Assembly (NCBI GenBank): GCA_016716885.1
Contig: JADJUV010000054.1
Coordinates: 24,735 to 88,734 of the forward strand
Length of the DNA stretch: 64,000 nt
Direction of reading: 5' to 3'
Source: Candidatus Trichofilum aggregatum
GTDB lineage: Bacteria > Chloroflexota > Anaerolineae > Promineifilales > Promineifilaceae
Shown here in pieces: positions 53,880 to 62,606 of the stretch (within the stretch, counting starts at the first letter, position 1; the number at the start of each line of letters is the position of its first letter). The translations under genes and the position numbers were made by a program. The notes beneath the pieces were generated by a model. The model did no database searches. It was not told the DNA's origin and was given only the letters and a program-made list of their open reading frames with translations.

Positions 53880-53911
53880 TTTTTGACCGCAAACTTGTTT
53901 CTGAACGATTA

Positions 53912-56401
53912 TTAAGCCGTTGGTGTATCTTCCTTATGGCCATTGCTGTTTAAGTGTACGGTTGCACGCGGGACACCGGTGCTGCGTCCCAGTTCCCGCA
54001 CAGCCACTTGCAAAGCATCTTCTATCGTTGTTGTGTTCTGGATTTTTTCCTTGATCGCCGTAATCTGAGCAATCCGGTCGGCGTTTGTTTGGGCTTCGGC
54101 CAACAAACGGGCATTTTGTAGGGCAATAGCTACCTGGTTGGCAATGGAGAGGAGAAGGTCTGCATCTTGTTGCTGTAGACCATCCACAACATTGTGTTGC
54201 ACATCCAAAACCCCTACCACCTCTTCACCAATGGCGATAGGGACAGCGATCTCGGCTTTGGTTTCGGGCAAAAGCGGATTGGCTAACCACCCCTCTTCCT
54301 GACTTACATCGGGCACGATAATGGGGAGATTGGTCGCGGCCGCGCGGCCTACCAAACCTTGTTCTAGCGCAATTTTATGCTCACGGGCCAGCATCGTTTG
54401 CCCGGCCTTACCAGTTCCGCCCACCATGAGCAATTGTTTGCCTGACTCATCCAACAAATAAAGTTGGGCATGGTAATAGCTAAATCCGTCTCGGATCTGT
54501 TGTACGGTCTCGGCCACCAAATGTTGGCGGTCCAAAATAGTCGAGAGGCGGCGACCCACTTCGGTGCTGATGTTTAATGACCGGGTACGATCGGCTACCC
54601 GTTGCTCCAGATTGGCGATGGCATCCGAAAGCTGGTCTGTCATGAGGTTAAACGAATGGGTAAGTGTCCCAATTTCATCATTGCTGCGCACCAACACGCG
54701 CGTTTGCAAATTGCCCTGGGTTACGCCTGTGATGGCTTCAGTTAGATTGATAATAGGGGCCGTAAGAATCTGGGACACGAACGCGGCCGCGGCCCCACCA
54801 ATCATAACCGCCACCACACCCAACAAAATATTCGTTCGTTGCTGGGCAGTTACCGGGGCAAATGCGACTGCTTCCGCCTGTGCTGACACCATGTACCAGC
54901 CTAAATTATCCACAAATAATTCCTCGGTCAGCGTCGAAACCGGATACCGCGTCACCAAACTCTGTACCCCGGCATAGTCCATCGTGACCACGGATTCTGT
55001 TAAAGGAAATAATTCTTCACTCTCTTGCGGAGATATGGGCGCTACGCCAAATACAACTTCACCATCTACGACCCGTAAAAGCGTGCCATCAGCAAAATAT
55101 AGGTCCAGCCGATTATTTTCCCCTACATCTACCTGACTCAAGAATTCCACCAACGCATCCAGCCGATACGTTGTCCGCATAATTCCCACAACTTCCTTGG
55201 CTTGCCCTTGTTCAGGTTGGCTAAAAATCGGTACGGCAATGGCCAACCCCAATATCTGCCTCTGATCATAGGCTGGGGTGTTAATAAAGACGCTACCAAA
55301 GCCACTGTTATACGCTTCGATCCACCACGCCTCATCGGCCTGATAAAAACCACTTGTGCGGTGCGTTGTGGCGACCAGTGCTCCATAGCGATCCGTGAAA
55401 AACACCTCTGCGTTTTCGGGGAAAGTATTGGTGTATTTGCGCAACTCGCTGGCAAGCGGATTGTTCATGTATTGCTGAAGCAAGGGGGCATTATCCACGG
55501 AACGGAACCAGAGGAAATCGGTGTCTAAAAGGGTGGACTCGATATTTTCAGGGCTATCACTGTAAGCATTATTTTGCTCTGCGGCCGCGGTCTGAATTGC
55601 CACATTAAAGGAAATCGTCTGCAAGGTATTTATTTGTCGGGCCAATAACTCTCCCAGAGCTAGTGCCTGCGTCTGTGTCAAGACATGCAACCGTTCCTCA
55701 GCTTGCTTAACCACCGTTTGCCGAATAACCACCCCTACCGTGTAAGTCGTCACAGCCACAATGACCAGAGTAAGGAACAAAGTTGTGCCAATAAGTTTGG
55801 CTCGGAGTGAATAATCCTGAAAATCACGCAGTAGGATAGACACCATAGCGATGACCGCTACGATAACCACCAGGTAAGCGGCCCCTCTTGTTGTTTCATT
55901 AAGCAATGGCCGTGATACAGACCAATAAAGATCCATAATAGTCAGGATCAGCGTACCTAAACCCAATAAGCCAATCGAGGTTAGTATGTACCGATGCGGC
56001 ACGGCCTGGGTGATAAGCACAAAACCAATGACGGCCGTTATTAATGTGCTGATTCTCCCCAACTCATCTATCTGACGGGTGAAAGTAAAGGAAACCCACC
56101 ACATTCCCCCAATTACAATGCCACAGGCCAAAATCATTTGCCAGGTAGCCGACAAAAACCGATGGGGGATATAGCCCTGAGCCAACCCAAACGCAAGAAT
56201 ACCAATCCCCATTATGGCCCGGGTGGTGGCTGAGCCAACCAAATTTATCGTACCGTTATTGAGATAACCTAAAAAAACAGAAACGAGATAAGTGAAAACA
56301 GTCAGGGCCAGGAAAGATTGAAATAGTCGTCGGACCCGTTTAAGTTGTCGCTCGTCGTGAACCGAATTGGAGGGGAGAGAAGTGGCCTCAAGTTTATTCA
56401 T
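53912..56401 (-). CDS. Membrane Cache-HAMP-GAF sensor, kinase-less (gene 1, first of cluster)
   Basis: The ATG at 56401 is chosen because AAGGAT lies seven bases upstream; the codon at 56440 lacks a site. The 829-residue product has six N-terminal helices, a seventh leading to an extracellular double-Cache domain (about 240-510: EVFFTDRYGALVATTHRTSGFY, AKEVVGIMRTTYRLDALVEFL), a helix, HAMP (IINLTEAITGVTQGNLQTRVLVRSNDEIG), a coiled coil and one GAF (YYHAQLYLLDE, NPLLPETKAEIAVPI). The common tail follows (IAQITAIKEKIQNTTTIEDALQVAVRELGRS). It is built exactly like gene 2, so the two are paralogues with different ligand domains. A divergent spacer of about 600 bases separates it from murA and should hold the promoter of the cluster. 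Confidence 0.9.
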   Translation of the reverse strand: MNKLEATSLPSNSVHDERQLKRVRRLFQSFLALTVFTYLVSVFLGYLNNGTINLVGSATTRAIMGIGILAFGLAQGYIPHRFLSATWQMILACGIVIGGMWWVSFTFTRQIDELGRISTLITAVIGFVLITQAVPHRYILTSIGLLGLGTLILTIMDLYWSVSRPLLNETTRGAAYLVVIVAVIAMVSILLRDFQDYSLRAKLIGTTLFLTLVIVAVTTYTVGVVIRQTVVKQAEERLHVLTQTQALALGELLARQINTLQTISFNVAIQTAAAEQNNAYSDSPENIESTLLDTDFLWFRSVDNAPLLQQYMNNPLASELRKYTNTFPENAEVFFTDRYGALVATTHRTSGFYQADEAWWIEAYNSGFGSVFINTPAYDQRQILGLAIAVPIFSQPEQGQAKEVVGIMRTTYRLDALVEFLSQVDVGENNRLDLYFADGTLLRVVDGEVVFGVAPISPQESEELFPLTESVVTMDYAGVQSLVTRYPVSTLTEELFVDNLGWYMVSAQAEAVAFAPVTAQQRTNILLGVVAVMIGGAAAAFVSQILTAPIINLTEAITGVTQGNLQTRVLVRSNDEIGTLTHSFNLMTDQLSDAIANLEQRVADRTRSLNISTEVGRRLSTILDRQHLVAETVQQIRDGFSYYHAQLYLLDESGKQLLMVGGTGKAGQTMLAREHKIALEQGLVGRAAATNLPIIVPDVSQEEGWLANPLLPETKAEIAVPIAIGEEVVGVLDVQHNVVDGLQQQDADLLLSIANQVAIALQNARLLAEAQTNADRIAQITAIKEKIQNTTTIEDALQVAVRELGRSTGVPRATVHLNSNGHKEDTPTA

Positions 56402-57002
56402 ATGATCCTTGCTCTCTGCTACTGGCAACCGGTATAACAACTCATCGCCAAAGCACTACCGTTGTCTACCTGACCCGAAGATGGCCTGGGCCTAACCATG
56501 TTTATATGGATTTGTTGGCACGCCTGAAAATGAGATCGGACTGATTTTATTGTCTAGCAAGTGGTCTTTCTTGGTTGCTATGATGAGGACTGGTTGAGGT
56601 TATGAAGCTTACCCAGTATACCACTTTACAGATCGATCTTAGCATAGTTTACTGGCCGAACCGTGAAGAAAGCGTTACCAGAAGGCGAATTCATTGGGAA
56701 AATAGTACCGCGCTCAGCAGGTGTATTCAAGTGAGATGGTACTAGCGTATCCCCAGACATCGCCGGACACCCGTTAGGCCGTAGGTGAATCGTTGTTTGT
56801 GCCTCTTATTAACCTTGTTAGAATCGCCGCTCAAGAAAACAAACGATTCCAATATGACGACCTTCATCTATACTGCCAACGGGCACAATCTGACATTCTT
56901 CGTCTTGTTGCCGTGTCGCTCCATCGCCGCGCCGGCATTTTTCCACCTGCCGCCTGATTGTCAGACCCATGAAGTTCGCCCCAGCCAATAACGAGGATTT
57001 CC
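56402..57002. other. Divergent spacer between sensor cluster and murA
   Basis: No gene is supported in these 600 bases. The small plus-strand frame at 56785-56991 has no ribosome site or family pattern. An AACGAGG ribosome site lies just before murA. I looked for paired -35/-10 boxes in both directions and found only weak candidates, so promoters are not placed. No NotI-type octamer occurs here. Confidence 0.45.
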
Positions 57003-58298
57003 ATGCAAGACAGTTTCATAATCGAAGGCGGGACGCGTTTACAGGGAACGGTTACCGCCAGTGGGAACAAAAATGCCGCCACCAAACTTTTGCCTGCCTG
57101 CATCCTGACTGATCAGCCGGTCATATTGCACAACATTCCTAACATTGCTGATGTGCGGGTGGCGTTGGCAATTTTGCGCGATTTAGGGGCAGAGGTAACC
57201 GATTTAGGCGCAGGCAGTTGGCGCATCCATGCCGCGCATATTCACAAAACGCAAATTGATTTCCAGTTAGCCAGTCAAAGCCGGGCCTCTTTTGTCTTTT
57301 CTGGGCCAATGTTGGCTCGTTTGGGCCATGTGACATTACCTATCCCTGGCGGCGATGTGATTGGTGGTCGTCCTTTGGATACCCATATTCAGGGGCTTCA
57401 TGCGTTAGGCGTTCATGTGGAACTGAATCCGCAGAGGAATGGTTTCCAGATGGATGCGGATCCATTGGTTGGGGGTGGTTATATTTTACAGGCTGAAGCC
57501 AGTGTCACGGCCACGGAAAACACGTTAATGGCCGCGGTTTTGGCTGATGGAGAAACGTTTATTGATAATGCGGCCTGTGAACCGCATGTTCAGGACTTGT
57601 GCCATTTCCTCAACAGCCTGGGAGCAAAGATAGAAGGTGTGGGTTCTAACCGGCTAAAAATCCAGGGGGTAGAAAACCTGGGTGGGGGGGAGTTCCGCAT
57701 TGGCAGTGATTTTATGGAAGTGGGGAGCTTTATCGGCGCGGCCGCGGTCACTGGCGGCTCTATCCGTATCCAAAACGCCGACCCGCACTATATGGGCATG
57801 ATTCGGCTGGTATACGAAAAACTCGGCGTTACCTGGGAAGTCGAGGGGAACGATATTATTGTCCCAGCCAATCAATCGCTAGACATACAGGCGGCCCTTA
57901 GCGGCCGCATCCTGGAAATCAAACCCCATCCCTGGCCCGGCTTCCCCCCAGACCTGATGAGTATCCTGGTTGTACTGGCCACGCAAGGCAATGGTTCCGT
58001 TTTGCTCCATGACTGGATGTACGAAAGTCGTTTCTTTTTTGTAGATAAACTAACCTTCATGGGTGCCCGCATCACCATTTGTGATCCCCACCGGGTTATT
58101 GTGCAAGGGCCATCCCGGCTTTCCGCTAACCCCCATGGGGTCACTAGCCCAGATATTCGGGCGGGTATGGCGATGGTGCTGGCTGCACTTTGTGCCGAAG
58201 GAACAAGCACCATCCATAATATCCACCAGATTGACCGGGGCTATGAGCGCATTGAAGAGAAACTCACTGCTCTGGGAGCCAACATTAAACGGGTATAA
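57003..58298 (+). CDS. murA: UDP-N-acetylglucosamine 1-carboxyvinyltransferase with Asp for catalytic Cys
   Basis: The 431-residue enzyme transfers enolpyruvate from PEP to UDP-GlcNAc, the first committed step of peptidoglycan synthesis in the cytoplasm. The opening FIIEGGTRLQGTVTASGNKNAA carries the Lys-Asn pair of the active site. The loop that usually reads PGGCxIGxRPxDxH is PGGDVIGGRPLDTH, so Asp118 replaces the Cys that fosfomycin alkylates; this change is known from naturally fosfomycin-resistant MurA enzymes and keeps activity. The later motifs HPWPGFPPDLMS and GVTSPDIRAGMAMVLAALCAEGTS are intact. The gene stands alone in its direction before rplI, with 121 bases between them. Its presence argues for peptidoglycan precursor synthesis in this organism. 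Confidence 0.95.
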   Translation: MQDSFIIEGGTRLQGTVTASGNKNAATKLLPACILTDQPVILHNIPNIADVRVALAILRDLGAEVTDLGAGSWRIHAAHIHKTQIDFQLASQSRASFVFSGPMLARLGHVTLPIPGGDVIGGRPLDTHIQGLHALGVHVELNPQRNGFQMDADPLVGGGYILQAEASVTATENTLMAAVLADGETFIDNAACEPHVQDLCHFLNSLGAKIEGVGSNRLKIQGVENLGGGEFRIGSDFMEVGSFIGAAAVTGGSIRIQNADPHYMGMIRLVYEKLGVTWEVEGNDIIVPANQSLDIQAALSGRILEIKPHPWPGFPPDLMSILVVLATQGNGSVLLHDWMYESRFFFVDKLTFMGARITICDPHRVIVQGPSRLSANPHGVTSPDIRAGMAMVLAALCAEGTSTIHNIHQIDRGYERIEEKLTALGANIKRV

Positions 58299-58419
58299 CA
58301 GGGTCAAGATGAGCAGAATCGTTAAGAATAGGGGCAAATTCTTTGTGGTGGTTGTCAAAAACCGGCTCCTTTGTTAACATCGTACTTCGCTAAATCCATA
58401 AGAGGAGTGTCTACCAGCC

Positions 58420-58944
58420 ATGAAAGTGCTGTTAAAAGAAGATGTCGAAAAGTTAGGTTATGCCGGTGAAGTCCATGCTGTCGCTGATGGTTATGGGCGC
58501 AATTTTTTGATCCCCCGTGGGTTGGCCGTAAAAGCTACGGACCAGGCTATGAACCAGGCTAAAAACTGGCGCGACCGTGCTTCCGCACGCCGTGCCCAGA
58601 TTAAAGCGCAACATGATGAGTTATCCCGTCGTATCAGCGAGACAACCGTCCATTTTGTGGCCAAAGCCGGTGAAACAGGCAAGCTCTACGGCTCTGTGAC
58701 CATGAATGATGTGGTTGAAAAGCTCAACGCCAAATTGGGCACCACGTTGGATCGCCGATTGGTGGAAGGAGACCCCATCCGCCAGTTGGGCACCCACCAC
58801 ATTGTTGTGCGCCTCAGTGGGGATTATCAACCCCAGATGACGGTTGTTATTCAATCAACTGAGGAAGCCGCGGCCGCGGCCGCAGCCGTCGCCGCCCCTG
58901 CCGAAGTTGAAGCGGTGGAAGTCGCCGAGGTTCCGGCTGAATAA
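58420..58944 (+). CDS. rplI: 50S ribosomal protein L9 with Ala/Glu-rich tail
   Basis: The start MKVLLKEDVEKLGYAGEVHAVADGYGRNFLIPRGLA-type sequence is the N-terminal rRNA-binding domain of L9, followed by the long connecting helix (NWRDRASARRAQIKAQ) and the C-terminal domain (FVAKAGETGKLYGSVTMNDV). L9 is usually about 148 residues; here a tail of about 25 residues consists of Ala, Val and Glu only. Its start comes from two overlapping NotI-type octamers (58869 and 58875) read as a run of Ala. A GAGGAG site precedes the ATG. The octamer has thus visibly extended a conserved protein. Confidence 0.95.
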   Translation: MKVLLKEDVEKLGYAGEVHAVADGYGRNFLIPRGLAVKATDQAMNQAKNWRDRASARRAQIKAQHDELSRRISETTVHFVAKAGETGKLYGSVTMNDVVEKLNAKLGTTLDRRLVEGDPIRQLGTHHIVVRLSGDYQPQMTVVIQSTEEAAAAAAAVAAPAEVEAVEVAEVPAE

Positions 58945-58973
58945 CACGCGCAACCTTTTCCTGACCATCAGGT

Positions 58974-59012
58974 AGACGAACCATAACACCGTTGTTGTGT
59001 TATGGTTCGTCT
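58974..59012 (+). terminator. 16-bp perfect hairpin after rplI
   Basis: The arms 58974-58989 and 58997-59012 pair perfectly around a seven-base loop, 30 bases after the rplI stop and 28 bases before the next start. The following bases are not a clear T run, so it may be a processing or attenuation stem instead. Confidence 0.5.
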
Positions 59013-59039
59013 GCTTGTGTTGTCTGGATTTTGTAAATA

Positions 59040-59969
59040 ATGGACGAATTGGGCATCATTCTCCGCGAAGCCCGCGAAGCTAAAGGGTTTACCTTAGCCG
59101 AAGTGCAGGAAGAAATTCGTATTGGCACGAAATTTCTTGAAGCCTTAGAAACCGGCCAATTTCAGCAATTACCGACGCCGGTTCATGCTCGTGGTTATCT
59201 GCGTAACTATGCCCGTTTTCTCAGCCTCGATCCGCAACCCCTGCTGGAACGCCTGGAACTGAGCTATACCTATAAAAGCCAGGAACAACGCCTGTCTGTG
59301 CCCGCCCAGGCCGAAATCTCTCCCCAAAAACCGCTCAAACTACAAGACGATCACCCATTGTTCCGATCCGTCAACGTAGAGATGGAAACCAGTACCCGCG
59401 AAGGTAGTACCGGTTCGATCGTTCGTTTTGCCATTATTATTGCCCTCATTGTTACTATCACTCTGATTGTGAGTCGTATTGCCAGTTTGCGCTCTGAAAC
59501 CCCAGCCAATGGCAATGCGATTGATACGGGTGTGCTCGATTTTGTGCAGAGTATTTTGGGTGGTGAGAGTACACCGGAACCGGACGCGGCCGCGACCGAT
59601 GATGCCCTTAGCCCCTTCCCCGCCCCCAATACCGATGTGATTACCTCAACCGGGCGGAGCGAGACAACCACCAACATCCCCATTCCCACCCTGGCGCCAA
59701 CCCGACCCGCCTTGCCCGCCACCATGGAAACCATCGCTTTGCGCCTGGACGTCGTTGAACGTACCTGGATGCGGATCACCGTTGATGAAACCGTGGTCTT
59801 TGAAGGCTGGGCTAACCCCGGTGAACTGTACCAATATGAAGCCACCAGCAGTGCCAACTTTCGTACCGGGAATGCCATCGGCGTTGTTGTGACCATTAAT
59901 GGGGTACAATTAGGTAAGTTAGGGGGACGGCAGGAAATCGTTGATGAAACCTGGGAAACAACGAACTGA
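59040..59969 (+). CDS. RodZ-like membrane protein (HTH_25, TM, DUF4115)
   Basis: The 309-residue product has an N-terminal Cro/C1-type helix-turn-helix (LGIILREAREAKGFTLAEVQEEIRIG...YLRNYARFL), the form found in RodZ, a linker, one membrane helix (about 125-147, FAIIIALIVTITLIV), a Pro/Thr-rich extracellular linker and a DUF4115 domain (MRITVDETVVFEGWANPGELYQYEA...GVVVTINGVQLGKLG). RodZ links MreB to the cell envelope and sets rod shape. The gene lies next to rimO, a common arrangement in several phyla. The domain order and size agree with the family; whether it has the bona fide RodZ role in this organism is not shown. Confidence 0.85.
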   Translation: MDELGIILREAREAKGFTLAEVQEEIRIGTKFLEALETGQFQQLPTPVHARGYLRNYARFLSLDPQPLLERLELSYTYKSQEQRLSVPAQAEISPQKPLKLQDDHPLFRSVNVEMETSTREGSTGSIVRFAIIIALIVTITLIVSRIASLRSETPANGNAIDTGVLDFVQSILGGESTPEPDAAATDDALSPFPAPNTDVITSTGRSETTTNIPIPTLAPTRPALPATMETIALRLDVVERTWMRITVDETVVFEGWANPGELYQYEATSSANFRTGNAIGVVVTINGVQLGKLGGRQEIVDETWETTN

Positions 59970-60001
59970 GCGCCACCAGTGAGCAATTACCCGTAAACAG
60001 T

Positions 60002-60041
60002 CAAACGTCAGAGGTCGCATCGGCTTCTGACGTTTGTTTTT
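60002..60041 (+). terminator. Intrinsic terminator of the RodZ-like gene
   Basis: CAAACGTCAGA (60002-60012) pairs with TCTGACGTTTG (60026-60036), followed by a T run. It ends only 10 bases before the rimO ATG, so rimO probably depends on read-through or on a promoter further upstream. Confidence 0.7.
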
Positions 60042-60050
60042 ATGTGAATT

Positions 60051-61436
60051 ATGAGTCTAGCTAAACGTAAAAAACAATTTCATCTGGTCAGCCTGGGGTG
60101 TAGCAAAAACACCGTGGATTCCGAAAGCATGGCCCAATTGCTCACGCGAGCCGGATTTAATGGCACCACCGAAGCCGATGAAGCCAGTGTGTTGATTGTC
60201 AACACCTGTGGCTTTATCGAAGCGGCACGCCAGGAATCCATTGACACCTTGCGCGAACTGGTCAGCCACAAGCGCGGGGATCAATTGGTGATTGCGGCCG
60301 GTTGTATGGCGCAACGGTATGGCTCGGAAGTGGTGCAATGGGTTCCCGGCATTGATGGCGTCATCGGTACACGCCGCTGGATGGACATTGTGCCGTTTGT
60401 GCGTGATCTGCGCCGCCGCAAACACCCGGAACCCCGCTACCACCTGCCCGATGAGGCAGCCACGGTGGGCCAGGATGAACGCAACACGTTACGCGCCGCC
60501 ATTCAAGGCCGCTCCGCCTACCTGAAAATTTCCGATGGCTGTCGCCGCCCTTGTGCTTTTTGCGCCATCCCGGAGATCAAGGGAACGCATGTCAGCCGCC
60601 CGGTGGGGCAAATTGTGGCCGAGGCCGTGCGTTTGCAAGAGCTAGGCATCCGTGAAATCATGCTGATTGCCCAAGACACCACCGATTATGGGCATGACCT
60701 GGGGCTGAAGAATGGGCTGAGTTATTTGCTGAAGGAAATCGTCGCGGCCGCGCCCGGTGTTGATTGGCTCCGGCTTATGTACGCTTACCCCGGCTACGTC
60801 ACCGACGAACTGATCGAAACGATGGCCACCACCCCCCAAATCCTGCCCTACCTGGACATTCCGCTCCAGCACGGCCACCGCGAAACCCTCAAACGAATGC
60901 GCCGCCCCGCCAACATTGACTGGGTGTACCAGACCGTCGAGAAACTCCGCACCGCCATGCCCAACCTGGCTATCCGCACCACCTTCATCGTCGGCTACCC
61001 TGGCGAGACGGATGAAGAGTTTGCTGGATTGAAGCAGTTTGTAACCGATTTACGCTTTGACCGGGTAGGGGTGTTCACGTACTCCTTTGAAGCCTCAACC
61101 CCATCCGGTTTGTTACCCAATCAGGTGCCGGAAGCAGTCAAAGAAGCCCGGCGGGATGAATTGATGGAGCTGCAACAGCACATTTCGCTGGAGAAAAACC
61201 AGCAATTTGTGGGTCAAACCCTGCCCGTTTTGGTAGAAGGGTATGGCGACAACATCAGCATTGCCCGCAGTTACCGTGACGCCCCAGAAATTGACGGCCT
61301 GGTGATTGTGCCCGGCCAACTGCCCATCGGCGAAATCGTGCCGGTGAAGATTGATGGGGCCATGACCTACGACCTCACAGGGCATCCAGAAGGGACAGAG
61401 ACGTTGATTGGGTTGGATGCGTTGCGAGTAGCGTAG
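60051..61436 (+). CDS. rimO: Ribosomal protein S12 methylthiotransferase (radical SAM)
   Basis: The 461-residue enzyme adds a methylthio group to an aspartate of ribosomal protein S12. The N-terminal MTTase domain has three cluster Cys: SLGCSKNTVDSE, VNTCGFI and AAGCMAQRYG. The radical SAM motif is CRRPCAFC (CxxxCxxC), followed by IPEIKGTHVSRP and the YAYPGYVTDELI and DIPLQHG segments typical of RimO. A TRAM domain closes the protein (about 375-450). All cluster ligands are present, so it should be active. The NotI-type octamer at 60743 encodes Ala-Ala-Ala in the middle of the barrel. Confidence 0.95.
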   Translation: MSLAKRKKQFHLVSLGCSKNTVDSESMAQLLTRAGFNGTTEADEASVLIVNTCGFIEAARQESIDTLRELVSHKRGDQLVIAAGCMAQRYGSEVVQWVPGIDGVIGTRRWMDIVPFVRDLRRRKHPEPRYHLPDEAATVGQDERNTLRAAIQGRSAYLKISDGCRRPCAFCAIPEIKGTHVSRPVGQIVAEAVRLQELGIREIMLIAQDTTDYGHDLGLKNGLSYLLKEIVAAAPGVDWLRLMYAYPGYVTDELIETMATTPQILPYLDIPLQHGHRETLKRMRRPANIDWVYQTVEKLRTAMPNLAIRTTFIVGYPGETDEEFAGLKQFVTDLRFDRVGVFTYSFEASTPSGLLPNQVPEAVKEARRDELMELQQHISLEKNQQFVGQTLPVLVEGYGDNISIARSYRDAPEIDGLVIVPGQLPIGEIVPVKIDGAMTYDLTGHPEGTETLIGLDALRVA

Positions 61437-61454
61437 GGCGTGGTGCGTGGGAAG

Positions 61455-61500
61455 CAATGGTCAATGGTTAATCGCCAATGGTCAATGGCTAATAAACTGC
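61455..61500 (+). repeat. AATGGTCAATGG word repeat before the methyltransferase gene
   Basis: About four imperfect copies of (GCC)AATGGTCAATGG lie between rimO and the next gene, followed by CTGTTCACTGG-type words. They produce a misleading N-terminal extension of the next frame. Confidence 0.6.
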
Positions 61501-61536
61501 TACTGCTTACTATTCACTGTTCACTGGTTACTTCCT

Positions 61537-62562
61537 ATGAGTCTTATCCTTACCGCGGACCCCAATTTTCAAACATTAGCCCTGGACGAACTGAAAAAGG
61601 CGTTGACGGCCCGTTATTCGGCCTTGCGTAAGCTGGATGAAGGGGTCTGGTTGATGGAGGGGGTATCGTTTTGGGAAGTGGGGGAGCGCTGGCGTAAACA
61701 GCCACCCATTTTTGTCCACCACATTTGCCCGGCACAGGTGATCGTTCCATTCAGTGACGCGGCCGCGCTCACCCAAACCATCGCCACTGAATTACTTGGC
61801 TACATTGACCCTACCCAACCTTTTTCGGTGCAGACGAGAGTGCTGGGGGATAACTCAATCAAACCCTTTGATGTGAACAAAGGGGTGGCAGAGATGATCG
61901 CGGCCGCGACCTCAGCCCCGCTCGATGTCCGCCAACCGGAACAAATCCTCTCCATTGTTATCGCCGGGGGCAATGCTTATCTGGGCGTCTCCTGGGTGGG
62001 GCATAATTTGTCCGATTGGGCGGGGGGCGTCCACCGTTTTGCCCGGCGTGAAGGGCAGATCAGCCGGGCGGAGTTTAAGCTGTTGGAAGCGTTGGCGGTG
62101 TTTAAGATAACCTTGCCGGAGCGCGGCCGCGCCCTCGATTTAGGGGCCGCACCGGGTGGTTGGACCGCCATCCTGCGCCAGAAAGGGTTCACCGTCGTCG
62201 CTGTTGACCCGGCCGAACTGCATCCCTCGCTCAAAAAAGACCCCGGTGTCCAGCACCGCCGCCTCACCGCCGAAACCTACCTCGAAACACTCAGCACCCA
62301 GCCCTCAGCACTCAGCACTTTTGCCGTCATCGTCAACGACATGCGCCAGGACGCCCGCGACTCTGCCCGCCTGATGGTGGCTTACCGGCCTTATCTGGCG
62401 GATGATGGGCTGGCCTTGATGAGTTTCAAACTGCCGGAGCAGAAGCCGTTGGGGATTGTGGAGCAGGGGTTGGCGATTTTACGGGATGCGTATGTGATCG
62501 CCGGGGCGCGGCAGTTGTTTCATAACCGGCAGGAGATTACGGTGTATTTGCGGGGGAGATAG
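61537..62562 (+). CDS. RlmM/FtsJ-like SAM-dependent 2'-O-methyltransferase
   Basis: The start at 61537 (MSLILTADPNF) is chosen because the codons before it come from the word repeat. The C-terminal half is a Rossmann methyltransferase: LDLGAAPGGWTAIL is the SAM loop, VVAVDPAEL motif II, VIVNDMRQDA the catalytic Asp region and MSFKLPEQKPLG carries the Lys of the K-D-K-E set. RlmM methylates a cytidine of 23S rRNA, and this protein has the same arrangement with an N-terminal RNA-binding part (about 1-170). An in-frame insertion, LSTQPSALSTF, between motif III strands derives from a CTCAGCACT word repeat identical to one at 11989. Exact target unknown. Confidence 0.8.
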   Translation: MSLILTADPNFQTLALDELKKALTARYSALRKLDEGVWLMEGVSFWEVGERWRKQPPIFVHHICPAQVIVPFSDAAALTQTIATELLGYIDPTQPFSVQTRVLGDNSIKPFDVNKGVAEMIAAATSAPLDVRQPEQILSIVIAGGNAYLGVSWVGHNLSDWAGGVHRFARREGQISRAEFKLLEALAVFKITLPERGRALDLGAAPGGWTAILRQKGFTVVAVDPAELHPSLKKDPGVQHRRLTAETYLETLSTQPSALSTFAVIVNDMRQDARDSARLMVAYRPYLADDGLALMSFKLPEQKPLGIVEQGLAILRDAYVIAGARQLFHNRQEITVYLRGR

Positions 62563-62606
62563 GATGAGGGGGGGAACTCTAGGAACTCGTGGGAACTTAT
62601 AGGAAC

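Noticed and set aside
56785..56991. Small gene upstream of murA
   Set aside because: No ribosome site, no domain, and it ends at the murA ribosome site.
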